64,000 nt of DNA from Amoebophrya sp. A120 (taxonomy: Eukaryota > Sar > Dinophyceae > Syndiniales > Amoebophryaceae): assembly GCA_905178155.1 (NCBI GenBank), contig CAJINV010000001.1:12197832-12261831 (forward strand). Direction: 5' to 3'. Position numbers and translations under genes: made by a program. A model generated the notes under the pieces. It was given only the letters and a program-made list of their open reading frames with translations. It was not told where the DNA came from and ran no database searches. Below are positions 48,144-58,338 of this stretch, one piece after another. The number at the start of each line of letters is the position of its first letter. The first letter of the stretch is position 1.

Positions 48144-48979
48144 CACACGGTCGCCCTTCTGTTTCTTTTCTTAGCATGCAGCGTTTTGCTTTTGGCTTTC
48201 TATTTCCCTCTTCATTCTTTTCTTCAGGAGCAAGACCAAAAACGAGAAAGCACAGAACGGAGCCACGCATCCCGATTCTGGTTGGAAAACGCAACTCGAA
48301 AGCAAAAGCGAATTCTATGTACCTTGGTAAATTCTAATTCTCTATGAAAATTCTAATTCTCTATGACGAGTGGTTAAGGAAAGGCGTAGGAAAGGACTAT
48401 TCGGAGATTTCGGCAAAAGCAAAATATTTGAAAAGTGAAGACGTTTTATATCCATATCATTTTTTTCCTTGCTCGGGTTGATTCCACTTGGCGACTGAAT
48501 AGATACAAAAATTCGAAGTGCCTCCAAACTGCGAGTTTGAGCTGAAGGCATTCTCTTCATTTATCTCTCTTTCTCAACCATCTCTTGTACAATATGTTTT
48601 TAAATTTTATATAAAGGAAGGAGTACCTGACGGCAGGCCTCCGAGTTGCTTCATCTTACCATCTTGGGAGGCAGAAATAAGTTGATCGCAACCGCGAGGG
48701 TCCTTACCTCACTTTCCGGGCTTGATTTTTAGTAAACTGAAAAACGATCATGAACTATTTCTACCTATGTCACAATAGATTTATTTATCATCTCGAACAC
48801 TCCACTTCATTTCATTTGTCACGCTAATGAAGAACGAGAAACGTAGTAATACTTCGGAATTCTAACATTTCTCAACGAAGATTTTAGATTCAATATACCG
48901 CTCGTCCCGGCGCAGTCTCAGATTTCATAAATTTTAAAAGGTATAGGTTTTAAAGCAAGGCCCAAAGCGCCAGATTGCG
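47479..48979. other. intergenic with a tetranucleotide microsatellite
   Basis: About 1.5 kb without a gene. It holds the GCAC repeat at 48049-48144 and a short direct duplication around 48329-48366 (AATTCTAATTCTCTATGA twice). Otherwise AT-rich. Confidence 0.7.
48049..48144. repeat. (GCAC)24 microsatellite
   Basis: 96 bases of GCAC units with one variant unit (GCCC at 48065-48068). It runs open in several frames and so generates artificial repetitive peptides on both strands. Confidence 0.97.
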
Positions 48980-51900
48980 ATGCAAGCCTCAATAAGAGCA
49001 AGCGTCGTTTGTCGTCAACGGCGGCACTACAAGATGGCGTGGCTGATTTTTTTCGGACTGCACGCTGGCATTTTGTGTGCACGAGCCGCAACATTTTCTT
49101 TTCCGGCGCCGCCCGACGAACTTGAAGCACTTTCTGTTGCTGGCGGTGGAACAAGCCGAGAGAATCAACAACTTCAGCGCGAGGCTGACCTGCGACATGA
49201 TTTTTCGCCGGCCAAATCTAGTACTTTACGACCCGCACTTGAAACGTTCGTCTCCTTTCTGTCCTCTGCCTCCGCAGCAGTCGGCCGACGTTGGCTGTTC
49301 TACGACTCTCCGCCTTGCGGTCGTAGTACGAAGCCGGACCATGTTGTGCATGTTGATCAAAGGCAGCCGACTTTGTTCTCAGCGAGTGGTCAGGACGACG
49401 AAGATGCTGCGCCTGCGGAGAGCGTTCTCACAAAATCCGATCTGCCTGAGGACGATAAACTTCTGGCGAACGCGCAGATGAATAAGAAGCCAGGTAGTCA
49501 TGATGCGATTTCGTGGATCAAGCAGCCACGCCTGAGCAGCGGACTGCACAACTTTTTCGAAAGTGAGGCTGGCAGCCCGACCGCGAGTTCCTCTTTTGGT
49601 GCCTCCGCGTCGACCTCTTCTTCGGGAGGACTCCGGCAAGAACACGACTTCCAGAACCCACGAAGCGGCATGATGTATTTCGGAGATAGTGACGGAAGTC
49701 CCTTTCCATCCCCCTCGGGGGACTCAGACATGATGTACTACCACGAGGAGCACGCGGACACAGCATCAGCTACCACCACTGGTACACGGGAACAACAAAA
49801 CGGCACTGCGCCCTGGGCGTTGGAGCCGTCCGCAAACTACACGATGTTGCGGCAGCCACAATTACACCTCCGATTGCCGACCGCTTGCAAAGGTGCGCCT
49901 GGAAAGAAGACTTGTGCAGATGAAGGCGTGCGGAGTTGTAGTAAGCAGATGAAAACCACCAGAGATCATGAGGTCATGAAACAAGACATTGAAATTGAAA
50001 TGGATGGTGGGGTGAGGATCAGCGGAAAACGCAAAGCCAGTAGTCTTTGCTGCAGCTCCAGAAATGAAACCGGCAGCTCGTCAGCAGTGGCAGACGGTTG
50101 TTCTTGGGCGTCCCCCGCACTCCTGCCGCAAAAGTTCGAAAAGCTGGACATCCAAAGGGAGGAGAATCATCTAGAAGTCCTTTCTTCGACCGAAAGCTCT
50201 GCCAAAAAGAATCCTTCAAAAAAGAAAACAAAAAACACGAAAGATGTCCTGCCTCCTCGAGTCAAGCATGAAAAGAACGCGACGGTCTTTGATGAAACCA
50301 GTTCTGCTTCCTCAAGGCCCCCTGCTGGTTTTCTCGCTGCGCGCATCGGGTTTACGAAGGAGGTTCTGTCGGCCGTCTTACAGAAGGAGACGGAACAAAG
50401 GCACAGAAAATCCAGGCGCGCCGGGGGCGGTGGACCTCTGGCGGCATCCGTGTGGAGCAGGGAAATTGGCGGGCCCCCACCTTGTCGCTGCCACAGACCC
50501 GCCGATTTTGCAGAAGACAAGCATTTTCGGCCCATGAGTTCGCCAAGAACTACACCGACTGCGGCGAGCCCCGACGAGGACGACATCTTCGATGATGATG
50601 ATGATCTGCCTGTTGAATCCTTTTGGACCAGGGCAATGGGCGATTGCCCACCCCCCGAGCGCTGCTTCAGCCCCGCGGATTTCCTAGAAGTGGAAGAGTC
50701 TCGGTTGAGTTCGCCAGCCCCAGCAGCGAGTCCAGTGTCGGCGCGGTCGCCGGTCGCACGCAATTCTACTGGGATGGACGGTAGCCAGCTTCACTTTGAG
50801 CTTGTGGAGGAAGAGATTTATCCGACCCCGAGCTGCTCGAGGGGGAATTATTCAGATGTTGCAGCTGAACCGAAGCACGGTCCTTGTTATTCGACGGAGC
50901 TGCAACCGCAGATGAATTTTGTTGAAGATGGCCTTAGATGTACGTCTCCCACGAATACCAAACTTAGATTTCTTTCTCCCACGAAAGGAAAAGGTAAGAA
51001 TGGCACGAATGACGCGAAACATGTTGGTCCGTTGTGGCCGTCGAGGGAAGAAGATCTATTTTCCCAGTTTCTTTGCAGTGGCTCCCACATCAGTGCGTCT
51101 GGCCCTGTTGGTGTCGCCGACGATGTGAAGAAAAGTACGTCTTGGCCTGCCGGAAAACGCGAAAATCCAGACGTGGTCCTTGAATCAAGTTATGACTTCG
51201 TTGCCGTCGGGAACGAAAGCTGTCGCTCCGGATGCAGAAGCTTCGGAGCTTCTTCCATGAAACCAAAACAAAAACCGCAGCCGGACCCAACACGGGCGGA
51301 ATCTGCAATCGACTACGGTTGCTCGACGGACGAAAGCGAGGTCTTGGAGGAAGCCGAGGACGCAGACGACTCGGAGGATGCAGCTGAGGGCAAGAAGAGA
51401 AAGGGGAAACAGCTCCCTCCTCTGAAAGCCAGAACACAGAAGACCAGACGAGGTCACCTCGAGGAGGAACTCGCTGGTCAAACTCAAGAAGAACATGCCG
51501 ACGACTCTTTTCGTTCGCATTCGCTTCCAAGTAGCAAACAGCCGAATAAACTCGTTCTGCCGATAGAATCGCGTCGGCATGCTGTTGGGAACAAAAGCAG
51601 CAGAGCTACTCATGTCGGTACTCCCCAGACCCAGAATCGTCCAGATCACGAACGGTGCGCAGCAGCTGCAATCGAGCGCGGCTCCACGACGACATCAGCT
51701 ACGCCTATAGAAGTAGACTCACGCAAGAACGCTGCTTTCTCGGCCAGCACGACTCACGATTTCAGTCACCACGGTCAAGCGGTTTATACGCGTAGTTCAT
51801 CTTCTTCCCGACCCCGGGCACAGCTCAGTCTGCTCGGAGATTTGAAGAATCCGCCCTTTGCTGAGCTGACAGGCAGACACGACCCGCTGGGATGCATGCT

Positions 51901-52177
51901 GCCTCCGTCACTGCACGAGTTCGAACAGCTTCGGAACTACCAGGAGCGCCTCAGAGCAGGCGAGGGCGAAGGGAGTCAGGAACGAGCCCCTCCGACAACG
52001 GTGGACGACGTTTTGTATGCCCCAGGGGGGCGGGGCTGGTTTCTCTCGTCGGACACGAGCGCTGCGACTGCTCGCAGTCGCACTATGAAGCGGCAAAAGA
52101 CTTCCACTATCGAGGATTCTTCTCGACGAGCTCGTCCAGCTCCAGCGAGCGTACAGCAGGGGGAAGAAAGGAAGTAG
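48980..52177 (+). CDS. large disordered protein with N-terminal leader, unknown
   Basis: Single exon of 1065 codons. ATG 48980 gives a short basic stretch before the second Met (49034), whose MAWLIFFGLHAGILCARAAT is a good signal peptide, so the second Met may be the real start. The rest is Ser/Pro/Glu/Arg-rich and mostly disordered. Two related Cys/Pro modules near residues 490-590 repeat the pattern 'W.R..G..PPP.RC..PADF.E' (REIGGPPPCRCHRPADFAED and RAMGDCPPPERCFSPADFLE), separated by a poly-Asp run. Acidic and basic patches alternate downstream. No enzyme motif is seen. Secretion or surface display is inferred from the leader only. Confidence 0.72.
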   Translation: MQASIRASVVCRQRRHYKMAWLIFFGLHAGILCARAATFSFPAPPDELEALSVAGGGTSRENQQLQREADLRHDFSPAKSSTLRPALETFVSFLSSASAAVGRRWLFYDSPPCGRSTKPDHVVHVDQRQPTLFSASGQDDEDAAPAESVLTKSDLPEDDKLLANAQMNKKPGSHDAISWIKQPRLSSGLHNFFESEAGSPTASSSFGASASTSSSGGLRQEHDFQNPRSGMMYFGDSDGSPFPSPSGDSDMMYYHEEHADTASATTTGTREQQNGTAPWALEPSANYTMLRQPQLHLRLPTACKGAPGKKTCADEGVRSCSKQMKTTRDHEVMKQDIEIEMDGGVRISGKRKASSLCCSSRNETGSSSAVADGCSWASPALLPQKFEKLDIQREENHLEVLSSTESSAKKNPSKKKTKNTKDVLPPRVKHEKNATVFDETSSASSRPPAGFLAARIGFTKEVLSAVLQKETEQRHRKSRRAGGGGPLAASVWSREIGGPPPCRCHRPADFAEDKHFRPMSSPRTTPTAASPDEDDIFDDDDDLPVESFWTRAMGDCPPPERCFSPADFLEVEESRLSSPAPAASPVSARSPVARNSTGMDGSQLHFELVEEEIYPTPSCSRGNYSDVAAEPKHGPCYSTELQPQMNFVEDGLRCTSPTNTKLRFLSPTKGKGKNGTNDAKHVGPLWPSREEDLFSQFLCSGSHISASGPVGVADDVKKSTSWPAGKRENPDVVLESSYDFVAVGNESCRSGCRSFGASSMKPKQKPQPDPTRAESAIDYGCSTDESEVLEEAEDADDSEDAAEGKKRKGKQLPPLKARTQKTRRGHLEEELAGQTQEEHADDSFRSHSLPSSKQPNKLVLPIESRRHAVGNKSSRATHVGTPQTQNRPDHERCAAAAIERGSTTTSATPIEVDSRKNAAFSASTTHDFSHHGQAVYTRSSSSSRPRAQLSLLGDLKNPPFAELTGRHDPLGCMLPPSLHEFEQLRNYQERLRAGEGEGSQERAPPTTVDDVLYAPGGRGWFLSSDTSAATARSRTMKRQKTSTIEDSSRRARPAPASVQQGEERK

Positions 52178-53462
52178 GCCTGGATATTGAAGGTGGTGGT
52201 GGTCGCTCAGAGGAAGAAGTTTAGGAAGGCACAAGCTCAAGCAGGCCTAGGTAGTATGTATAGAATATCAATGTGTTGTGTTCCTGTACAACTAGATAGT
52301 ATGTATCGATCTCTATATTTGTCAAGATCCGCAGCTGACCGTGGCAAGAACTAGGACAACGAGAAAGTACTTTATACCTTATTTAAGCATTCTGTTTCAA
52401 TGGCGTCATCATGGTCATATTATCGTGAACGGTTATCGTCATGCTCCTCGCGAAGTAGATCAGCCCGCATTTAGAACTACTTTGATAGATAAAATAGTAA
52501 TAGGAGCACAAAAATACTATTTCTAGCTATAGCGATTCAAGTCTCGTCTTCTTTCTTTTGTGAACGCGTGATTTTGTGCTGACTTCTGCTCTTCACCAAA
52601 ACAAAATATAGACTAGAGAACAACGGCCGCTGTCGGCGTACAGTCAGACGGTTTTGCGGTCATAGTTTCTCTTTCATATATGTAAAGCCTTCAACTTGCC
52701 GAAGACTGAGGTGCACCAACACGAAATTTCGTAAATCACGAAGAAGCTCTCGGTTCTAAAGAAAAAGAACGCTGTAGGTATACATTGCAGGTGTGTGAAG
52801 ATTTTAGCGCTAAAGAAGAACGCTAGATTTTAGCGCTAAAGAAGAACGCTCTGGAGGCTATCAAAAGAAAAAATGAATGAAGTATTCCATGCATTTTTGT
52901 CTAACAATTTCTCTGAAAAACAAAAAATAAAAAGATGGGATGCAATACTTTTCTGCAAGAATATCATCGTTTCGGACTGTTATCATCGTCCTGTGCAGAT
53001 ACTACAACCCCAGAACCAAAACGCACTTATGAATGAACTGACATCCGCGCGGCGACACATCGACGCTGCTTCTTTTTCCGAAGAACTTTTCGACGCATTT
53101 GTTGTGTTTACAAACCACTGCCTTTTTTCATGAGTGTAAGTTCCGCTTCGTTGCCAACGCTGGGCGATTTCAACCGTCCTCTCGGTGGATGGACGAGTAC
53201 AAATTCTTGACAGTAAGACCTCCCGTTTTTCACTGAAACAAAAGTCGTGTTGGCACTCATTTATGCATTCGCTTTGTCTTCGATTTTTCAGAATCGTCTT
53301 CGATTTTCAAACTGTTCGCGGATCTCACATAACAGTGGCTTCTTCTGGTTTTGCAGTGTTATTCGCCGGTTGTCAAACACGTAAACCACGGGGACGAACG
53401 AAGACAATCAGCAATTCGATATTTAACTATCTTCACAGTCATCACGTTCACGACACCAGCAC
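52178..53462. other. intergenic, no gene seen
   Basis: About 1.3 kb, AT-rich, containing the 26-bp tandem duplication at 52799-52850. Short frames such as 52873-53133 lack protein-like features. An upstream exon of the next gene could hide here. Confidence 0.55.
52799..52850. repeat. 26-bp perfect tandem duplication
   Basis: Two adjacent identical 26-base units (52799-52824 and 52825-52850) containing the palindrome AGCGCT. A partial third version (AAAGAAAAAGAACGCT) lies about 50 bases upstream. Confidence 0.9.
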
Positions 53463-56400
53463 ATGCAGGTCCTCGACCCCGATGGTGACAGCGACCCCGG
53501 GGACGATTCGGACTTCAGACCCACCGGTTTTCCGGCCGCCCGCGAGCGCAGCAGCGGAGCAGACGGCGACGAGAATTTGTATCATGTGAAACTAAAAATT
53601 TTTCACACAGGAGGTGGTGGTACAACAACATTTTCCGGTTCCTATGCGGTGCAACCGAAACCACCCGGACAGCAGCTCGTCCAGCAGGACCAAGAGCCGT
53701 TGTTCCAGCGCATCGAGATTTTGGAGGTCGCCGTGAGTAGCTACGAGGACCTGGCGGAGTTTGTGCGGACGCACCTGCAGGACTGGCACTGCGAGTGGCA
53801 GATGCTGTCGGGCGCCAACGTTCCCTTCACCGAGGACCTGCTGTACTCCCGGCTCTCCAGCCGCCGGCTTCCCGTCTTGGTGTTCGTGCGCAAGGTATCC
53901 TGTGCAAAAGTATCGTACTCGTACTGATTGCAAATATGCATGACAAATCTCCTTCCTAGTAAGGTAAAACAGCATTACAAATTCCACTTTTCTTCTTGCC
54001 AAAATTTGTGATGCAAGTTATACTAGTACGATACTTTTGCAATGCATACGAGGCCGCGAGCCTGTACCAGCGGGAATTGCAGGAGGTGGTGGCGCGCGCG
54101 GAAACCAAGCTGCTGGAAAAGCTGCAGGACGACCAGGAGGGGCGGGAATTTTACCTGAAAACCATGGAGGCGCGGGTGCAGGAGGCCGAGAGGGGCGTGG
54201 CGGACCTGAGCGACCTGTTCACGCTCCCGCCGCGGTCGCCGTCCGCGAAAAGTGTGTGGTTCGTGGTGTCCGCGGAGCTATTGATTCTGCTGGTGTTTGC
54301 GGTCTGGGTGGTGAAACTGTCCGTCGCGCGCCTGGACAAGGACGAGATGAGCGTGCGCCACTGGGTATCAAATGCAAAAATGTCTGGGTCTGGAAGGATG
54401 CGAACTTGTGATGCGTGTTGCGGATCATACAGAAATCTGTGTTGCATGACTTGCAAAAGCAGGTCCCCATTTCTAGCCATGCCGAGGGGGCATTTTTCAT
54501 GCAGAATAGGCATCACCAAGGGGCTGCAGAACCTGTGATGCTAGGCCCTGCATTCGAGACTTGGCGGAGCTTGGAAAAACTGCATGACAAATCTCAGAAT
54601 CTTCCAGACCCAGACATTTTTGCATTTGATACTGGGGGCAGCGGCTGAACCGGTCGCTGAACGAGCTGGAGGTACTACGGATTGCAAATATGTCTGGGTC
54701 TGGAAGAATACAAACCTGTGATGCGCATTTCAGAACACAGAAAAATCTCTCATGCATAGGTAGCAAAAGCTGCCCAAATTCTGTCACCAAAATGGGGGAT
54801 TTGTCATGCGGATTCGGCATTGCGGAAGCTTCTCGAAGCCTGTGATGCTAGAGCTTCCATGCCAGACTTTCTGTGTCATGCAAAAACAGCATGACTCTTC
54901 CAGACCCAGACATTTTTGCAATCCATAGGTGCAGAGTGCGAACAACTTCACCCTGGCTTTTGGCTTGCTCGAAACGGACAACCGAACCCTCTCGCGCACG
55001 GTGAACACGCTGAACGTGACGACGACTGCGTTGAACATCTCGGAGACGCAGGTCGCGCAGTTGGGGACCGCGCTGAACACGAGCCACGCGAACGCAACCC
55101 GTCTTGCCGTCGCGGAAAGGTTTTGGAAGCAGGATAGTCTGGCAGCGCGAACGGAATTGAATGCAACAAGTGCCGAGGTGTCCTCGCTGCAGATCCGGCT
55201 TCGGGCGTCGGAGGCCGAGATTCTGCGGCTGCAAAGCGCCCTGCAAACCGCGCAGGCGGGGGAAAGCGCGCTGGGAAGCAGGCTGAATGTCTCCTACAGT
55301 GAGCTGAACAACACCCGAGCGGCCCGGTCCGATTTGCAGCGTGCGCTCGCGGACTCGCAGGGCTTGATCGCGCAGCTGCGGGGGAAGGAGGGCCAGGAGC
55401 AAGCTAAAGTTGCAAATTTGACACAGGAACTGCAGCGACGGGAGACGGCGGATGAAGGCATCCGCAGCAAGCTGGCAGCGACGGAGAAGGCGTTGCAGGA
55501 CACAACAGGCAAGTTGGGCAATATGACACATCTGAAGGACGTCCTGCAGTACCAGCTGAGTTTGCTGACAAGAGACCTCCGAGACACGAAGTCGCAGCTA
55601 GGGAAGGAGGTCGCAAGAGACCGTACCTTGGAAGGGCAGGTCGCGACGCTACAGAGCGAACTCGATGCAAGTCGGAGCCAAAATGCCGATTTGATTGCGG
55701 AAGTTGCGGCCGAAAACCGAACGCTGCAAGGCGAAGAAGCTGTGTTGCGGCAAAGAAATACGTCGATCGCAACGACGGAGAAAGAACTGCAATCCGCACA
55801 GCAAGCGAACGCCGGCCTTAGGCGCAGTCTGAATGTCAAAAAGCAACAGCTCGCAAACGCAACCGAAAAAGTCGCGCAGGAAAGGGCTGACGCGGAAGAG
55901 TCCGAGAACTCACTGGAATTGTCTCGAACCAAGCTGGGTCTGGCGGAGAACGAAATTAGCACTTTGCAAGCCACTCTGCTATCGTCGCAGAAGAACGCGA
56001 CTCGTTTGCAAACCGCAGTCAACGCCGAGGAGGTCCAGGACCGCAAACACCTGAATGCGTTGAGCACTACGCAAGCCTCACTTGCCTCCTCTCGCGCAGA
56101 AATTTCCAGCCTAAACGGCGCATTGGCCTCCGCAAACGGGAACGCGACCGCGGTAGCGAGGGAAGAGCAGGCTGATCAGACGACAATCAGCGATCTCCGG
56201 GCCAGACTCTCCGCCGACGTCGGGAATGCGGCCGCATTGCGGACGCAGTTACACGACAGTCGAACCCGGTCGCAACAGCAGATCCAAGCCTTGCAGGCCA
56301 AACTTGCGCAGTGTGAGAAGCAGAAATCCTCGACAATTATTCCGCCGACGCCTTTGACTAGTACGTCTTCAACGACGACGAGCACAACAACACTACCATT

Positions 56401-56674
56401 CCCGCTCCTCGGTCTTCCGCCAAAAGAAAAGATTCCCTCAGCCGAACAAATAAATGGGCTCTCGAAAAGTAGAACAGCATCCGTAGTCGAGGAAATGCTC
56501 GAGCTCTTTCGCTCGCCCACTGTCTTCTTGGGTCCCGAAGCTAGATGGAGCAGCATATTGCGCGGCCAAAGTGGAGGAGATGCCTATGACGACCGCGTTA
56601 GCAAAACAAGAGGCAGCTGGATTGGCGGAGATGAACCAGATGCCCATGGCCAACAGCTTGCTCCGTTGAAGTAG
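53463..56674 (+). CDS. single-pass membrane protein with long sequon-rich coiled coil
   Basis: Coding blocks are 53463-53895, 54054-54365, 54637-54671 and 54928-56674 (one overlap base depends on the splice register), about 841 aa. Three introners interrupt the gene. Residues 1-145 form a possible globular N-domain (LYHVKLKIFHTGG, FQRIEILEVAVSSYEDLAEF, RLPVLVFVRK), then a helix. One transmembrane segment follows near residue 225 (VWFVVSAELLILLVFAVWVV). About 500 residues of heptad-type coiled coil come next, dense in N-x-S/T sequons (NRT, NVT, NIS, NTS, NAT and others), which argues that this side is in the lumen or outside. The tail is Ser/Thr/Pro-rich. The start Met is the first in frame, but an upstream exon is possible. 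No family is recognised; the shape resembles stalk or tether proteins. Confidence 0.72.
53896..54048. mobile_element. introner B3 (GT-AG compatible)
   Basis: 153 bp between CAAGG (53891-53895) and CGAGG (54049-54053), one mismatch. The ends are TATCCTGTGCAAAAGTATCG and CGATACTTTTGCAATGCATA. Shifting the boundaries by one base gives an intron starting GTATCC and ending ACGAG, so canonical GT-AG excision restores V-R-K-A-A-S-L exactly. Confidence 0.92.
54366..54631. mobile_element. introner A4
   Basis: 266 bp between CTGGG repeats (54361-54365 and 54632-54636). The ends are TATCAAATGCAAAAATG with TCTGGGTCTGGAA and its mirror ending CATTTGATA, the most symmetrical family A copy here. Exact removal restores R-H-W-G-Q-R-L with register ends GT-GG at best. 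A GT-AG alternative ending at GCAG downstream would stay in frame but delete two codons. Confidence 0.93.
54676..54927. mobile_element. introner A5 (GT-AG compatible)
   Basis: 252 bp between GGTAC (54671-54675) and GGTGC (54928-54932), one mismatch. The ends are TACGGATTGCAAATATG and CATTTTTGCAATCCATA with the GTCTGGGTCTGGAA core. An intron from 54672 (GTACTA) to 54928 (CCATAG) is canonical and restores L-E-V-Q-S-A-N. Its interior closely matches introner A6. Confidence 0.92.
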
Positions 56675-57177
56675 TTAGTGCTCCTGCTGATGAAGAACTT
56701 CCACTAACAACTCTGACATGACACAGTTCCATGTTCCAGCCAAACCACTTACTCTCACTGAAAGTGAAAGTTACAATAATCTTTTGATGTTGTAATTGTT
56801 GCGCATGCTGCTCACTAGGACTCCTAGACATTCGTGCCTCTTTTATGCTCTTGCGCGGCAAACGCGCCAACTTAGACCGTCCAATCCGCAACTACTTGCG
56901 TCAGTGGGATCACGATGCAACGAGCATGATGCTTTGATGTACCGGCACCTGTCGAGTGTTATGTTCTACTTGCAGTTACGATCGTCTTGGTCTTTGGTAT
57001 GCGATGATTCCTGCTGCCGCTCCTGTTTTTCGATCTTCATCTTTCGACCGATAGGCCCACAAATATTCATAAATCAAAATCGCATGATTCAGGTATAGTT
57101 TTTTGGCATGAAATCCGGTAGAAACGCGTAGTACGTACCTTTCCACCTTCTTCCTCAAAAATTAGCACCGCCGCAAG
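56675..57177. other. intergenic, no gene seen
   Basis: About 500 bases with nothing recognised. Confidence 0.6.
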
Positions 57178-58338
57178 ATGGTCGTGAGTAAGGGTGGCGT
57201 GGCAAAGTGGCGGAAAATGCAGGCATTGTTGGAGAACATTCAGCTCCCTGCACATTGGTCGGTGAAACAGTCTTGTTTGTTTTTGCTATCTCCCGAGCAA
57301 CAAGCACAGCAGGATGAGCACCAAGACAAACCCCGTGTGGTTGAATCGGCCTGTACTTCATCCGTGCCGCTGACACACTTTCCAAAAAGGATTAGGAACT
57401 ACACGGAGGACGACAAGAGGCTCTTCAAGGGAGAAAGGCTTTATTCCAGCAACTCGACGACTGATGGGGATGCAGCAGATTTTTTCTGCAACGAGGATCA
57501 AGCAGCTTTTTCCTCGGGTGGTCGTGGTTGCGGGCGGCCGCACATCGAGCAGGCGTCCTCGAGACTACAACACCCTGAAAGATGTTGCCCCACCTCAAGC
57601 GAAAAAGCAACGTCATCTCCATCGAGACCAAAAATTCCGATCGCCGCTTTTGACTTCGACAATACGTTGCTGCGCACGCAAAGCCGCCAGGAGGCGCTTT
57701 GTGAGAAGCTGCTTGTACAGCAGAAGTGCTGGCTCGACGACAACGTTGCGAGACTATTCCACGCGCTCCACAGCAGAGGTCACCGGCTTGTCGTCTTCAG
57801 CAACCAAAACGTTCTGCGCAGAGTAAACGACCTGGACCAGTGCCGGGACGCTGTGGAAAATTGCATTCGCAGGTTCACAACCTTCCAAAACGCTCTGCAG
57901 AAAGTGATTTTTTCGAGGGACGAAGCCGGCACCTCAAGAACAGGCGCAACTGAAAATAACGCTCCGTCGTCAACAACTTTTCCAGTCGATTTTTTCTTGG
58001 CGCTAGGGCGTGGAGACACAGGAGATTGGTACCGCAAACCAAATCCGGGGATGTGGCACCTTTTTCGGGACGAGCTGCGGGCGCAAAGTTGTGCAAACGA
58101 CCCAAAGGATATCGACTACTCGGCAAGTTTCTACGTGGGCAATTCGGCTGGACGTCCGCTTGACGCGACCGATTTCGACCGCCGATTTGCTGACAATATC
58201 GGCGTCAAGTTCTTTACGGAAGAAATCTTCCAACGGTTCGCAACAGGCGAAGATGGTCTTTTAAGTGTGAACGAGGAAACGCATAATTTCCCAGTGCCAT
58301 CCTACGAAAATCAAGTTCTTTTGTCTTCAAGGATCTAG
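57178..58338 (+). CDS. PNKP-type polynucleotide 3'-phosphatase (HAD family)
   Basis: Single exon of 386 codons from ATG 57178. Residues 1-155 are poorly conserved with a Cys/His/Gly-rich patch. The HAD phosphatase domain covers about 155-365. It has AAFDFDNTLLRT with nucleophile Asp159 and Asp161, HRLVVFSNQNVLRR (motif II Ser), GDTGDWYRKPNPGMWHLF (motif III Lys) and ASFYVGNSAGRP, then FDRRFADNIGVKFFTEEIF. This order matches the phosphatase half of polynucleotide kinase/phosphatase, which removes 3'-phosphates at DNA breaks, probably in the nucleus. There is no P-loop kinase domain and no FHA domain. The usual GDAAGR Asp is Asn (residue 322) here, which may affect metal binding. Confidence 0.82.
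   Translation: MVVSKGGVAKWRKMQALLENIQLPAHWSVKQSCLFLLSPEQQAQQDEHQDKPRVVESACTSSVPLTHFPKRIRNYTEDDKRLFKGERLYSSNSTTDGDAADFFCNEDQAAFSSGGRGCGRPHIEQASSRLQHPERCCPTSSEKATSSPSRPKIPIAAFDFDNTLLRTQSRQEALCEKLLVQQKCWLDDNVARLFHALHSRGHRLVVFSNQNVLRRVNDLDQCRDAVENCIRRFTTFQNALQKVIFSRDEAGTSRTGATENNAPSSTTFPVDFFLALGRGDTGDWYRKPNPGMWHLFRDELRAQSCANDPKDIDYSASFYVGNSAGRPLDATDFDRRFADNIGVKFFTEEIFQRFATGEDGLLSVNEETHNFPVPSYENQVLLSSRI

Noticed and set aside
48047-48337. His/Ala/Arg/Thr repeat peptide frames on both strands
   Set aside because: Produced by the GCAC microsatellite, not by a gene.
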